A stretch of 28,833 nt of DNA from PUPG01 sp031323845 (GTDB lineage Bacteria > Bacteroidota > Bacteroidia > Bacteroidales > UBA7960), in contig JAVIYP010000032.1 in the NCBI GenBank assembly GCA_031323845.1, positions 1 to 28,833 on the forward strand. The letters run 5' to 3'. A model generated the notes under the pieces. The model made no database searches. It was not told where the DNA came from and worked only from the letters and a program-made list of their open reading frames with translations. The position numbers and the translations under genes are program-made. Below are positions 15,593-22,574 of the stretch, piece after piece. Positions within the stretch are counted from its first letter, which is position 1. The number at the start of each line of letters is the position of its first letter.

Positions 15593-15622
15593 TTACACAC
15601 AGGCGCATGAGAAAAATTCATG
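15570..15622. promoter_or_regulatory. Nested dyad over the promoter (operator candidate)
   Basis: Outer arms CATGAATTTTT (15570-15580) and AAAAATTCATG (15612-15622) are perfect 11-bp inverted repeats. Inner arms TCATGCG (15583-15589) and CGCATGA (15604-15610) are perfect 7-bp repeats. The dyad spans the promoter spacer and -33 element and extends upstream, so a dimeric regulator bound here would control the operon. Confidence 0.6.
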
Positions 15623-15639
15623 GGAAAGCGAAGCGGTTC

Positions 15640-15700
15640 CTCCTGTACATCTTCATTTTGTATATTGTTTCAACAAAATGAAGATGCTTTTTTACAGGAG
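15640..15700. repeat. Long bulged inverted repeat
   Basis: Inner arms of 14 perfectly matched bases (15648-15661 and 15673-15686) enclose an 11-base loop. An outer 8-bp pair CTCCTGTA (15640-15647) and TACAGGAG (15693-15700) is separated from the inner arm on one side by six bases, CTTTTT (15687-15692). It lies just upstream of the nucleotidyltransferase operon control region. No gene lies on either strand here; it may be an RNA hairpin or a mobile-element remnant. Confidence 0.7.
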
Positions 15701-15773
15701 AAATATACATGAAATTCGTTAGAAGTAAATTTGGGATTGTCAATCAAAAACCAGAAGCATCGGGTGCAGGAGT

Positions 15774-15917
15774 TTATTCCTGCACCACCAGCCGCTCACT
15801 CACCTTTTCCCCTGAGGCAGTTAAGGCAGATATGATGTAAATACCCCGGTTTTTTGTATCCACTATACTTCTTACGTTCTCTGTCAAGGGAATCTCCCAT
15901 GTGCTCGAAATCCGGGT
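15774..15917 (-). pseudogene. Orphan C-terminal tail of a T9SS-secreted protein
   Basis: An open stretch of 47 codons preceded in frame by TAA (15918-15920) ends NRGIYIISALTASGEK-VSERLVVQE and a stop. This matches the end of the T9SS sorting domain on the large protease (AGVYILSAVTVSGERVSERL). The bases of the two tails are also clearly similar (compare 15771-15850 with 9552-9631). There is no start codon, signal peptide or passenger domain; upstream readings in other frames are short. It is the remains of a deleted or frameshifted cargo gene. Confidence 0.75.
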
Positions 15918-16053
15918 TTATGTGTTCCTTGTTTCGTCCGGATACAGGTTTGAACGTTGTTCTGACTACATTCTGGCCTGAAAAGACCCGGTAAAATGAT
16001 GTGGCGCCGGTGGAATACCAGCGTCAGGACTAAACGATTTAACACTTTCTTTT

Positions 16054-16061
16054 TATCTTTG
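16054..16061 (+). promoter_or_regulatory. Possible -7 element for the sugar dehydrogenase gene
   Basis: TATCTTTG matches TAnnTTTG and lies about 90 bases before the ATG. No TTTG is present at the -33 distance, so this is a partial match only. Confidence 0.35.
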
Positions 16062-16151
16062 GATTACAATGTCTTATTAGCCGCATCCGTCCGGCACCTT
16101 AAACACATATGTAGCATTCCGGCATTTCACAACATACAAAAACATAGTCCA

Positions 16152-17276
16152 ATGAAAACACTTATTCTGCTCTTGCTCTTTGCCACACTCTCCGCCTGTT
16201 CAAGCAGGGAGACCCGGCGCGATTACGGAGAACTGATCCATACAGAAAAGCTTTCTTTTTATATTGACACATTGGCTACCGGCCTTCAGCACCCCTGGGG
16301 GATGGAGTTTCTGCCAGACGGCAGGATTCTTATAGCCGAGCGACCGGGTCGGCTCAGGGTATGGCAGAACGGACAGCTTATGCAGCAACCTGTCAGCGGT
16401 CTGCCTGCGATATGGTCGTTCGGTCAGGGTGGATTGCTGGATGTGGTCATGCATCCCGATTATGAGAACAACCGGCTGATATACCTGGTGTACGCGGCCT
16501 TGGGTGCAGAAGGTGCCGGCAGCACGGCTATTTCGCGCGGAAGGCTGATTGACCAAGAGCTTGTTGACGTTGAGACCCTTTTTCATGCAGTGCCTCACAC
16601 CGGTTCGGCCCATCACTTTGGCAGCCGCATCGTTTTCGACGATGAGGGCTATCTCTTTTCCACCATCGGCGACCGTGGTGAGATGAACACCGCACAAGAC
16701 CTCTCCAGTCATAACGGTACAGTGATCCGCCTTTATGATGACGGGCGCATACCTTCAGACAATCCTTTTGCGGGCCGCGAAGACGCACTGCCGGAAATAT
16801 GGAGCTACGGACACCGGAACATACAAGGCATGAAGGTGCATCCTGTAAGTCGCGACCTTTGGGTCCATGAGCATGGCCCCAGGGGTGGCGACGAGATCAA
16901 TCTCATTCACAAGGGAGGCAATTATGGCTGGCCCCTGGTAACCCATGGCATTAACTACGATGGTACCATAATTACGCCTGATACCACTGCCCCGGGCATG
17001 ATTGACCCTATCCTGCACTGGACACCTTCGATAGCGCCCTGCGGCATGACCTTTGTAACCAGTGACCGTTTTCCGCAATGGCACAACAACATGCTGGTAG
17101 GAGCCCTTGCCGGCCAGCACATCCACAGAGTGGTTTTTGAGGATACTACGGTCATCCATACAGAAAAAATGCTCAAGGAAATGGCACGCTTTCGTGCCAT
17201 AGAGCAAGGCCCGGACGGACTGATCTATGTCCTGACCGAAGGACCGGGGCTTTTCTTCCGGTTGATACCGGAATAA
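16152..17276 (+). CDS. PQQ-dependent sugar dehydrogenase-type lipoprotein (GSDH family)
   Basis: A 374-residue lipoprotein with signal sequence MKTLILLLLFATLSAC and a lipobox LSAC (C16). The rest is a glucose/sorbosone dehydrogenase beta-propeller (GSDH, PF07995-type): GLQHPWGMEFLPDGRILIAE (44-63), LLDVVMHPDY (95-104), SAHHFGSRIVF (152-162), IGDRGE (172-177), NGTVIRLYDDGRIP, EIWSYGHRNIQG (215-226), HEHGPRGGDEIN (239-250) and GGNYGWP (255-261). Family enzymes oxidise aldose sugars using PQQ in the periplasm. The start at 16152 was chosen for the signal peptide; a longer reading from 15996 lacks one. No quinone biosynthesis genes are in view, so PQQ would have to be supplied from elsewhere. Confidence 0.93.
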   Translation: MKTLILLLLFATLSACSSRETRRDYGELIHTEKLSFYIDTLATGLQHPWGMEFLPDGRILIAERPGRLRVWQNGQLMQQPVSGLPAIWSFGQGGLLDVVMHPDYENNRLIYLVYAALGAEGAGSTAISRGRLIDQELVDVETLFHAVPHTGSAHHFGSRIVFDDEGYLFSTIGDRGEMNTAQDLSSHNGTVIRLYDDGRIPSDNPFAGREDALPEIWSYGHRNIQGMKVHPVSRDLWVHEHGPRGGDEINLIHKGGNYGWPLVTHGINYDGTIITPDTTAPGMIDPILHWTPSIAPCGMTFVTSDRFPQWHNNMLVGALAGQHIHRVVFEDTTVIHTEKMLKEMARFRAIEQGPDGLIYVLTEGPGLFFRLIPE

Positions 17277-17304
17277 ATTAAAACAATGATTTACCAGCAC
17301 GTTA

Positions 17305-17325
17305 CTAGTGTCATGTCAACACTAG
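17305..17325. terminator. Weak terminator-like hairpin after the sugar dehydrogenase
   Basis: CTAGTGT (17305-17311) and ACACTAG (17319-17325) form a perfect 7-bp stem with a 7-base loop, about 30 bases after the sugar dehydrogenase stop. No T-run follows on the plus strand, so termination is uncertain. Confidence 0.3.
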
Positions 17326-17444
17326 CATAAAAAGGTCTGTCCCGCCGGTATAGGAATGGCAGACCAGGAATACTTTAAGGCTGATATGAACCGCAACAAA
17401 GTGAAAATCTTTTTTCAAATTGTCAGGTGCAGCATTAAATTGTT

Positions 17445-17452
17445 TAACTTTG
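17445..17452 (+). promoter_or_regulatory. Possible -7 element for the DEAD-box helicase gene
   Basis: TAACTTTG matches TAnnTTTG. A TTG at 17420-17422 could serve as a poor -33 element (spacing 22). The leader to the ATG would be about 140 bases, a length common for cold-induced helicase genes. Confidence 0.4.
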
Positions 17453-17595
17453 CATCGCTAATTTTAGAGTTGGGTTTTTTCTTTGCCCTCCGGCAACCTT
17501 AAATATTGCCCCGCAGTTTAATCTCTCCACCTCACTTTATTAACAATATATCAGATCCGCTTACAGGCGCGATCATTAATACGTTTTATACTATG

Positions 17596-18813
17596 ATGAC
17601 TTTTAAAAGTCTTGAATTGACTATGCCTATTTTGCAGGCACTAAACAGCAAAGGTTACCAATATCCTACTCCTGTACAGGAGAAAGCCATTCCGCTTATT
17701 CTTTCAGGACGTGATATTTTTGGCAGTGCACGTACAGGCACCGGTAAAACGGCTGCATTTGCATTGCCGCTGATTCAACTGCTTAGCACTAAACAAGCAG
17801 TTTCAAAACATCCCAGGGCGCTTATCCTTGCTCCTACCCGTGAACTGGCACAGCAAATCAGTGACAGCATCCGGGAATATGGCCAGCAAACCCGCCTGCG
17901 TCAAGCAGTAATTTATGGCGGTGTCTCCCAGAAGCCACAAGTTGCTTCCCTTCAAAAAGGCCCCGATATCATTATTGCAACCCCGGGAAGATTGCTCGAC
18001 CTGGTCAACCAAAAATACATCAGTCTGCATAACATTTCCTGCCTTGTACTTGATGAAGCGGACAGGATGCTCGACATGGGTTTTATACATGATATCAAAC
18101 GAATCTGTGCCTATCTGCCAGCCGAAAGGCAGTCCCTGCTTTTTTCAGCAACCTTGTCGCCTGAAATTAAAAAACTTGCCTCTATCCTGCTCAAAGACCC
18201 CGTTAGCATTGACATTGAGCCCGACCACACGATTGACACCTATACTAACGAACAAGTTTACTTCATTGATAAGGCATCTAAGGTAAAGCTGCTTCAACAC
18301 CTGGTTCAGGAAGAGCAGATTGAGCGCTCCCTTGTTTTTACCCGCACCAGAAGAGGTGCCGACAAGCTGGTAAAAGCCCTGGCAAAGAATGGCATCATGG
18401 CACAAGCCATCCACGGAGACAAATCACAGGCGCAACGGCAAAGCGCGTTAAACCGTTTTAAAAGCCGGAAACTGAGTATGCTTGTGGCTACTGATGTAGC
18501 CTCCCGCGGTATTGATGTGTATGATCTCTCGCACGTAATAAATTATGACATTCCTGAACAGACAGAAACCTATACCCATCGCATCGGCCGTACGGCACGG
18601 GCCGGGAAAAACGGAATCGCCTATTCTTTTTGCAGTCCTGAAGAAAGAAGCTACCTGGCCGATATTCAGAAATATACCGGAAAAAACATTACTGTCGGAA
18701 GTCATCCATACACCATCAGGCCTCAACATCTGGAAACACCTGTTCCGGTAAGCATAGCAGGGAAAAGACGTCGAAAATTTGCAGAAAACGCAATGCCCGG
18801 AATTGCCAATTAG
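17596..18813 (+). CDS. rhlE: DEAD-box RNA helicase (RhlE-like)
   Basis: A 405-residue DEAD-box ATPase that unwinds RNA duplexes. The motifs are complete: Q-motif with F3 and GYQYPTPVQEKAIPL (20-34), Walker A ARTGTGKT (45-52), PTRELA (80-85), TPGR (129-132), DEAD (153-156), SAT (184-186), then the second RecA domain with LVFTRTRRGA, DVASRGIDV and HRIGRTARAG. The C-terminal extension is short and basic (GKRRRKFAENA), typical of RhlE-type proteins acting on ribosomes or in mRNA decay. The ATG at 17596 gives the canonical MTFKSLEL start; 17593 is also ATG, and a TTG at 17506 would add residues without family support. It stands alone. Confidence 0.93.
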   Translation: MTFKSLELTMPILQALNSKGYQYPTPVQEKAIPLILSGRDIFGSARTGTGKTAAFALPLIQLLSTKQAVSKHPRALILAPTRELAQQISDSIREYGQQTRLRQAVIYGGVSQKPQVASLQKGPDIIIATPGRLLDLVNQKYISLHNISCLVLDEADRMLDMGFIHDIKRICAYLPAERQSLLFSATLSPEIKKLASILLKDPVSIDIEPDHTIDTYTNEQVYFIDKASKVKLLQHLVQEEQIERSLVFTRTRRGADKLVKALAKNGIMAQAIHGDKSQAQRQSALNRFKSRKLSMLVATDVASRGIDVYDLSHVINYDIPEQTETYTHRIGRTARAGKNGIAYSFCSPEERSYLADIQKYTGKNITVGSHPYTIRPQHLETPVPVSIAGKRRRKFAENAMPGIAN

Positions 18814-18881
18814 CTTGAATGACGGAAGGCTCCCTTCCCGGAAGTCACACAAAGCAAACACTTTAGTGTCTTTTGTTGTTA

Positions 18882-18931
18882 TAGTATTGATTCAGGAAAG
18901 AAATAAACTGCTTTTCTGAATCAATATACTA
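18882..18931. other. Long hairpin directly upstream of the SOUL gene
   Basis: TAGTA + TTGATTCAG + AAAG-type arm (18882-18900) pairs with CTTTTCTGAATCAA + TACTA (18911-18931), with a two-base bulge and one mismatch and a loop of about ten bases. It ends 12 bases before the SOUL gene ATG at 18943. No T-run follows on either strand, so it is more likely a leader hairpin or operator than a terminator. Confidence 0.5.
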
Positions 18932-18942
18932 TTCAAACTAAA

Positions 18943-19548
18943 ATGAGAAAACTTATGAAGATATATGTAATTATATGCATATCTCTATTATTCGTCATGA
19001 CAATCACGCGTATTTTAGCTTCCGAACGATCAGGGGGCATTGAAGAATACCCTTACACCGTTCTTGCGAACTACCCTGGTTTTGAGGTTCGTTTGTATGA
19101 GAAGGCAATTTTTGCACGCACACACATTGATGCCGACACTTACCGTTCAGGATCTGGTAACGGCTTCCGAACCCTGGCCTCATACATATTCGGAGGCAAC
19201 GACCGTAACGAAGGAATTGCGATGACGGCTCCTGTAGCCATGAGCTGGACGGATGGTATGGTGATGGAGTTCATGATGCCATCGAGATACACCCTTGAAA
19301 CGCTGCCCGCTCCGAACCGCGCTGATATTGAACTGTATGAGAAGCCGGAGGTAATTATGGCAGGTCTTACTTTTGGCGGTTGGGCCAACGACAGGAAGAT
19401 CGCTCAAAAAATAAGGGAGCTCAGCGACTATCTCGAAAACCATGGCATCCAACACACAGGGCAGTTCCAGTTTTTTGGTTACAATTCGCCCTACCAGGTA
19501 ATCAACCGCCGCAACGACATTGTTGTGCAGATTGTGGATTGGGATTAG
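18943..19548 (+). CDS. SOUL heme-binding domain protein
   Basis: A 201-residue protein with an N-terminal hydrophobic segment (about 6-25, signal anchor or signal peptide) and a SOUL/HEBP domain (about 35-199). The domain shows YPGFEVRLYEKAIFART, FRTLASYIFGGNDRNEGIAM, TAPVAM and the C-terminal FFGYNSPYQVINRRNDI, all typical of the family, which binds heme or tetrapyrroles in the few studied cases. An alternative start at 18955 (MKIYVIIC) would shorten the leader by four residues. It is preceded by a hairpin. The biological role is not known in bacteria; extracytoplasmic location is inferred. Confidence 0.92.
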   Translation: MRKLMKIYVIICISLLFVMTITRILASERSGGIEEYPYTVLANYPGFEVRLYEKAIFARTHIDADTYRSGSGNGFRTLASYIFGGNDRNEGIAMTAPVAMSWTDGMVMEFMMPSRYTLETLPAPNRADIELYEKPEVIMAGLTFGGWANDRKIAQKIRELSDYLENHGIQHTGQFQFFGYNSPYQVINRRNDIVVQIVDWD

Positions 19549-19585
19549 AGTTCAGGGCATGTGGCCTGAGCCCTTCCAAAATCCT

Positions 19586-20398
19586 TTAAACAAACTGGTT
19601 TTCCAGCAATTCTGCCACGGTATTGTCGAAAAGGTCCAGCTTTTGCACTCGTTCGAAGGTTTGAATGAGGTCAGCCACTCTGACTCTGTCCTTCATTGCT
19701 TCCCTGAGGTCTTCCACAATGCGTCCTCTGTGCATCATTATGATTCGGTCTGGAAGATCAACGGCTTGTTGCATGGAGTGGGTGACCATAAGGGCTGTAA
19801 GCTTATTGGCACTAATGATCTCACGGGTCATATCCGCTACTTTTGCAGCAGTTTTTGGGTCCAGCGCGGCAGTGTGTTCATCGAGCAACAGCAATTGAGG
19901 CCTTAACCAGGTAGCCATCAGGAGTGTCAATGCCTGTCGCTGACCTCCTGAAAGTGTTCCTATAGGATTGTCAAGCCTGTCTTCCAGTCCCATTTTAAGG
20001 GATCTTACCTTTTCAGCAATCTCATCACGTACGCTTGAAGTGACCGCTGTCTTGAGCGAGCGGTGTTTCCCCCTGCGCATGGCAAGGGCGATGTTTTCTG
20101 CAATGGTCATTCCGGCTGCCGTACCGGCAAAGGGGTTTTGAAACACGCGTCCGACAAGGGAGGCGCGTTTGTGTTCAGACCACCGGGTAATATCTCTGTC
20201 AAACAAGACAATACGCCCCCGGTCGGGTGCGAAATTGCCTGCCACGGCATTCAGCAAAGTGCTTTTTCCTGAACCGTTGGTGCCTATGACTGCCGTAAAA
20301 CTTCCTTCTTCAATCTGCAGACTGACGTCCTGCAGTGCAGGCACTTCGTTTACTGTACCCCGTGCAAATGTTTTTGACAATCCCTGAATCTTAAGCAT
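19586..20398 (-). CDS. ABC importer ATPase (TrpXYZ-type system)
   Basis: A 270-residue ABC ATPase, last gene of the four-gene operon. Walker A GTNGSGKST (39-47), Q-loop Q87, signature LSGGQRQ (149-155), Walker B LLLLDE (169-174) followed by HTAALDP, and H-loop H207 in VTHSM. DEHTAALD in place of DEPTAGLD is typical of ATPases that pair with ABC_sub_bind (TrpX-like) binding proteins. I start at the ATG at 20398, which overlaps the permease stop by 8 bases; the reading back to 20470 lies inside the permease gene in another frame. It energises import by the permease of this operon. Confidence 0.92.
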   Translation of the reverse strand: MLKIQGLSKTFARGTVNEVPALQDVSLQIEEGSFTAVIGTNGSGKSTLLNAVAGNFAPDRGRIVLFDRDITRWSEHKRASLVGRVFQNPFAGTAAGMTIAENIALAMRRGKHRSLKTAVTSSVRDEIAEKVRSLKMGLEDRLDNPIGTLSGGQRQALTLLMATWLRPQLLLLDEHTAALDPKTAAKVADMTREIISANKLTALMVTHSMQQAVDLPDRIIMMHRGRIVEDLREAMKDRVRVADLIQTFERVQKLDLFDNTVAELLENQFV

Positions 20399-21332
20399 GG
20401 CGCAGTCCTCCCCAAATCGTTTTTCGCAGTGACGTGATCCAGATGGGGGCCACCAGGGCAATAAACACAAATGCGGCCGTAACCAGTTTCAGGTCGTTGG
20501 GGTTTAAGCCCCAGCGCAGCGCAATGGCAATCAGCAGACGGAAAAATACAGTACCCAGAATGGCACCTGTGATGGTAACTCCGATGCTCCGCGTACCGAC
20601 CAGGGCTTCCCCGATAATGATACTGGCCAAACCCCACACCATCATTCCGATGCCCATCTGCACGTCAGCAAAACCCTGGTATTGTGCCAGGAGTGCACCG
20701 GCAAGGGCCACCAGCCCATTGGCCAAAGACAGCCCCAAAACCGTCATCAGGTGGTCATTGATACCCTGCGCTCTCACCATCTGCGGGTTGTTTCCTGTGG
20801 CCCTTAATGCGGTTCCCAGATGCGTCAGTAAAAAATACCTAAGTACAATGCCTGTCACCACACACAACAGTAAGGCTGTAACAAACACCGAAACGTCAGT
20901 GACCGGCACAGGCCATCCGAATACATTAATCCTTGCAGCACCCCCAAGAGCCCCTGTGATCAGTGTTTCGGCTGTGTTAGAGACGGAATCCGTATTCAGC
21001 AAAGGGATGTTGCTTCGCCCCATAATGCGGAGGTTAATGGAATACAAGGCTGTCATCATCAGGATTCCCGAAAGTATCATCTGGATTTTAAACCGGGTAT
21101 ATAGCAAGCCGGTAAACATTCCTGCCACGGCTCCCGAGAGCATGGCCAGCAAGGTAGCCAGCCATGGCGACCAGCCATTGACGATGCACACGGCAGCAAC
21201 TGCTGCGCCCAGCGTCAGTGAACCATCGACGGTGATGTCCGTGAAGCGCAGCATCCTGAAGCTGATCAGCATACCCATGGTAAGTGCAGCCAATATCAAG
21301 CCTATTGTGAATGCACTGATCACGATTCCCAT
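20391..21332 (-). CDS. ABC importer permease (branched-chain/ribose-type, TrpY-like)
   Basis: A 313-residue inner-membrane permease of the BPD_transp_2 family with about eight to nine hydrophobic helices. Family landmarks are FTDITVDGSLTLGAAVAA (about 30-47), LRATGNNPQMVRAQGIN (about 173-189, the cytoplasmic ATPase-coupling loop), GLVALAGALLAQYQGFADVQMGIGM and IIIGEALVG. It overlaps the STAS gene upstream by 13 bases and the ATPase downstream by 8 bases, so the operon is tightly coupled. The substrate may be an amino acid such as tryptophan or tyrosine by analogy with TrpXYZ, but this is not shown by the sequence. Confidence 0.93.
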   Translation of the reverse strand: MGIVISAFTIGLILAALTMGMLISFRMLRFTDITVDGSLTLGAAVAAVCIVNGWSPWLATLLAMLSGAVAGMFTGLLYTRFKIQMILSGILMMTALYSINLRIMGRSNIPLLNTDSVSNTAETLITGALGGAARINVFGWPVPVTDVSVFVTALLLCVVTGIVLRYFLLTHLGTALRATGNNPQMVRAQGINDHLMTVLGLSLANGLVALAGALLAQYQGFADVQMGIGMMVWGLASIIIGEALVGTRSIGVTITGAILGTVFFRLLIAIALRWGLNPNDLKLVTAAFVFIALVAPIWITSLRKTIWGGLRHA

Positions 21333-22555
21333 AAAGCATCCTCCTCAACGTTTTTTATGGCAGCACACCAGCACACGCCCTGCACAAAAGCACTTTCGCC
21401 CAGGCCGGCAGCAGGCCGGCTGTCTTCCACAAGATGCAGCAGGGCCAATGGTGACGGCCCGTTTAAAAATTTTTGTACTGTGTTTCTCAATGATATGACA
21501 CCTGACTCCAGGGGCTGATAGGGAATTACTGCCGCATGCAGGTGAAGGAAAAGACCCGGATGCAGGTTTGAAGCCTTCAGTAACAAGGGTGTTTTTCCAT
21601 GGTGCCCTTTTGCGGCCAATCCAAACACCAGGGCTTTTTGCCGCGAATAAACCCGCTCACCGCAAAAAGAGAGCCACTCCTTGAGCTCAGGGAAGGAGAT
21701 GCTGCGATCTTCATTCAACAAACCGGGTGTTTTTATCATTGTGGAACCCACCAGGCCGTCGATCTCGGCAAGCACGACCAAAGCAGCCAGGGATGACTGA
21801 GTTTCCAGCAGGGCTCGTTCAGCCACCTCTCCCATCTGAAAGCAGCTTTTTCCCGCTGTTGGTGCAAAGCGAACCAGGTGTGACATCCCCCCGCTGCAGT
21901 TCAAAGCTTGTATGCAATGCATTTCAGGAACATAATCTTTTTCAGCGAGCAAGAAATCAGGCCTCTCTCCTTCATGCGGAGGCTGATATACTACATGGCC
22001 TCCAACGGCCAAAAACTCACCCAGCAGTGTTCCGGTTTCCTCATTTGCCTGTTTTGGAGCGCCAATACCGAGGGCAAAATCAGAGAGGCCAAAACGAAGG
22101 TTCACCATCCTATCAGGGCTGAAACGCTCCCAGGGTTTCCATGCTGCCGGTATGGAAAGCAGCATTGGTGACGGATCCTCCAGCGGATGAGTTTCATAAC
22201 CATCTTTAGAGGCTGTGGATGGCCCGTCTGATGCCGGTGGCATATCTGAAGGGAGTTCGTTTGTCAGCCAGTTTCCGAAGCCTGTGGTGGTCAGCGTTTG
22301 CTCAACAAAGCTGTTAGCCTTCAGGATCTGGAAACTGCCATTGACTTCAGCGACTGATCGTGCAAGCTGTACCAATGCCCGGATACCTGCAGAGCTCAGG
22401 TAGGTCAACTCCGGGGCATCCAGCATAATATGATGATGTCCGCGCCTGATGTGCTCTTTAAAAACAGACAGGAAGTGATCTGCCCATGAGGCATCAAGTC
22501 GTCCTGATGCGTTTACAATCAGGTATTTGCCTCTTTTTTGCTGACTAAACTGCAT
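21320..22555 (-). CDS. STAS domain fused to an unrecognised C-terminal domain
   Basis: A 411-residue protein. Residues 1-97 are a STAS (anti-anti-sigma) domain: GRLDAS, IMLDAPELTYLSSAGIRALV (43-62) with the S54/S55 pair at the phosphorylation loop, and the closing FVEQTLTTTGF. A linker (100-128) leads to about 280 residues I cannot assign: FGLSDFALGIGAP (about 154-166), LGEFLAVGGHVVYQPP, CSGGMSHLVRFAP, LAEIDGLVGSTMIKTP and GESAFVQGVCW near the end. It may be a conserved but undescribed domain. The gene lies 19 bases after the binding protein and overlaps the permease by 13 bases, so it is a regular component of the transport operon. A role in regulating transport or a stress response by partner-switching is inferred; no kinase or PP2C phosphatase is in the window. 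Confidence 0.85.
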   Translation of the reverse strand: MQFSQQKRGKYLIVNASGRLDASWADHFLSVFKEHIRRGHHHIMLDAPELTYLSSAGIRALVQLARSVAEVNGSFQILKANSFVEQTLTTTGFGNWLTNELPSDMPPASDGPSTASKDGYETHPLEDPSPMLLSIPAAWKPWERFSPDRMVNLRFGLSDFALGIGAPKQANEETGTLLGEFLAVGGHVVYQPPHEGERPDFLLAEKDYVPEMHCIQALNCSGGMSHLVRFAPTAGKSCFQMGEVAERALLETQSSLAALVVLAEIDGLVGSTMIKTPGLLNEDRSISFPELKEWLSFCGERVYSRQKALVFGLAAKGHHGKTPLLLKASNLHPGLFLHLHAAVIPYQPLESGVISLRNTVQKFLNGPSPLALLHLVEDSRPAAGLGESAFVQGVCWCAAIKNVEEDALWES

Positions 22556-22574
22556 GGTGTTTTTTTTTGACTCA

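Larger units (their letters stand above)
15543..16151. other. Spacer between divergent operons
   Basis: This 609-base stretch has no intact gene. From left to right it contains the small protein operon promoter and dyad, the bulged inverted repeat, a degenerate third copy of the dyad-promoter motif (about 15700-15718, minus strand), the T9SS tail remnant, and the -7 element of the sugar dehydrogenase gene. A plus-strand ORF reading can be extended back to 15996, but it lacks a signal sequence and I treat it as non-coding. Confidence 0.6.
17277..17595. other. Intergenic region before the DEAD-box gene
   Basis: Besides the hairpin at 17305-17325, the region holds the -7 element at 17445-17452. 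A TTG-initiated extension of the helicase (from 17506) is possible but unlikely. Confidence 0.5.

Noticed and set aside
15543..15608. Upstream ATG for the 62-residue small protein
   Set aside because: It lies upstream of the predicted transcription start and overlaps the dyad; the ATG at 15542 fits the promoter.
15996..16151. Longer N-terminus of the sugar dehydrogenase
   Set aside because: The extra 52 residues lack a signal sequence, whereas the ATG at 16152 gives a perfect lipoprotein signal; the -7 element also lies inside the extension.
17506..17595. TTG-initiated extension of the DEAD-box helicase
   Set aside because: The 30 extra residues have no family counterpart and the ATG at 17596 gives the canonical start.
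18824..18838. GGAAGG/CCTTCC hairpin just after the helicase stop, considered a terminator
   Set aside because: Six-bp stem with no following T-run; too weak to call.
20434..21498. 354-codon open frame on the plus strand opposite the permease and STAS genes
   Set aside because: It is antisense to two genes with clear family motifs, has no recognisable domain and a low-complexity composition; a shadow ORF.
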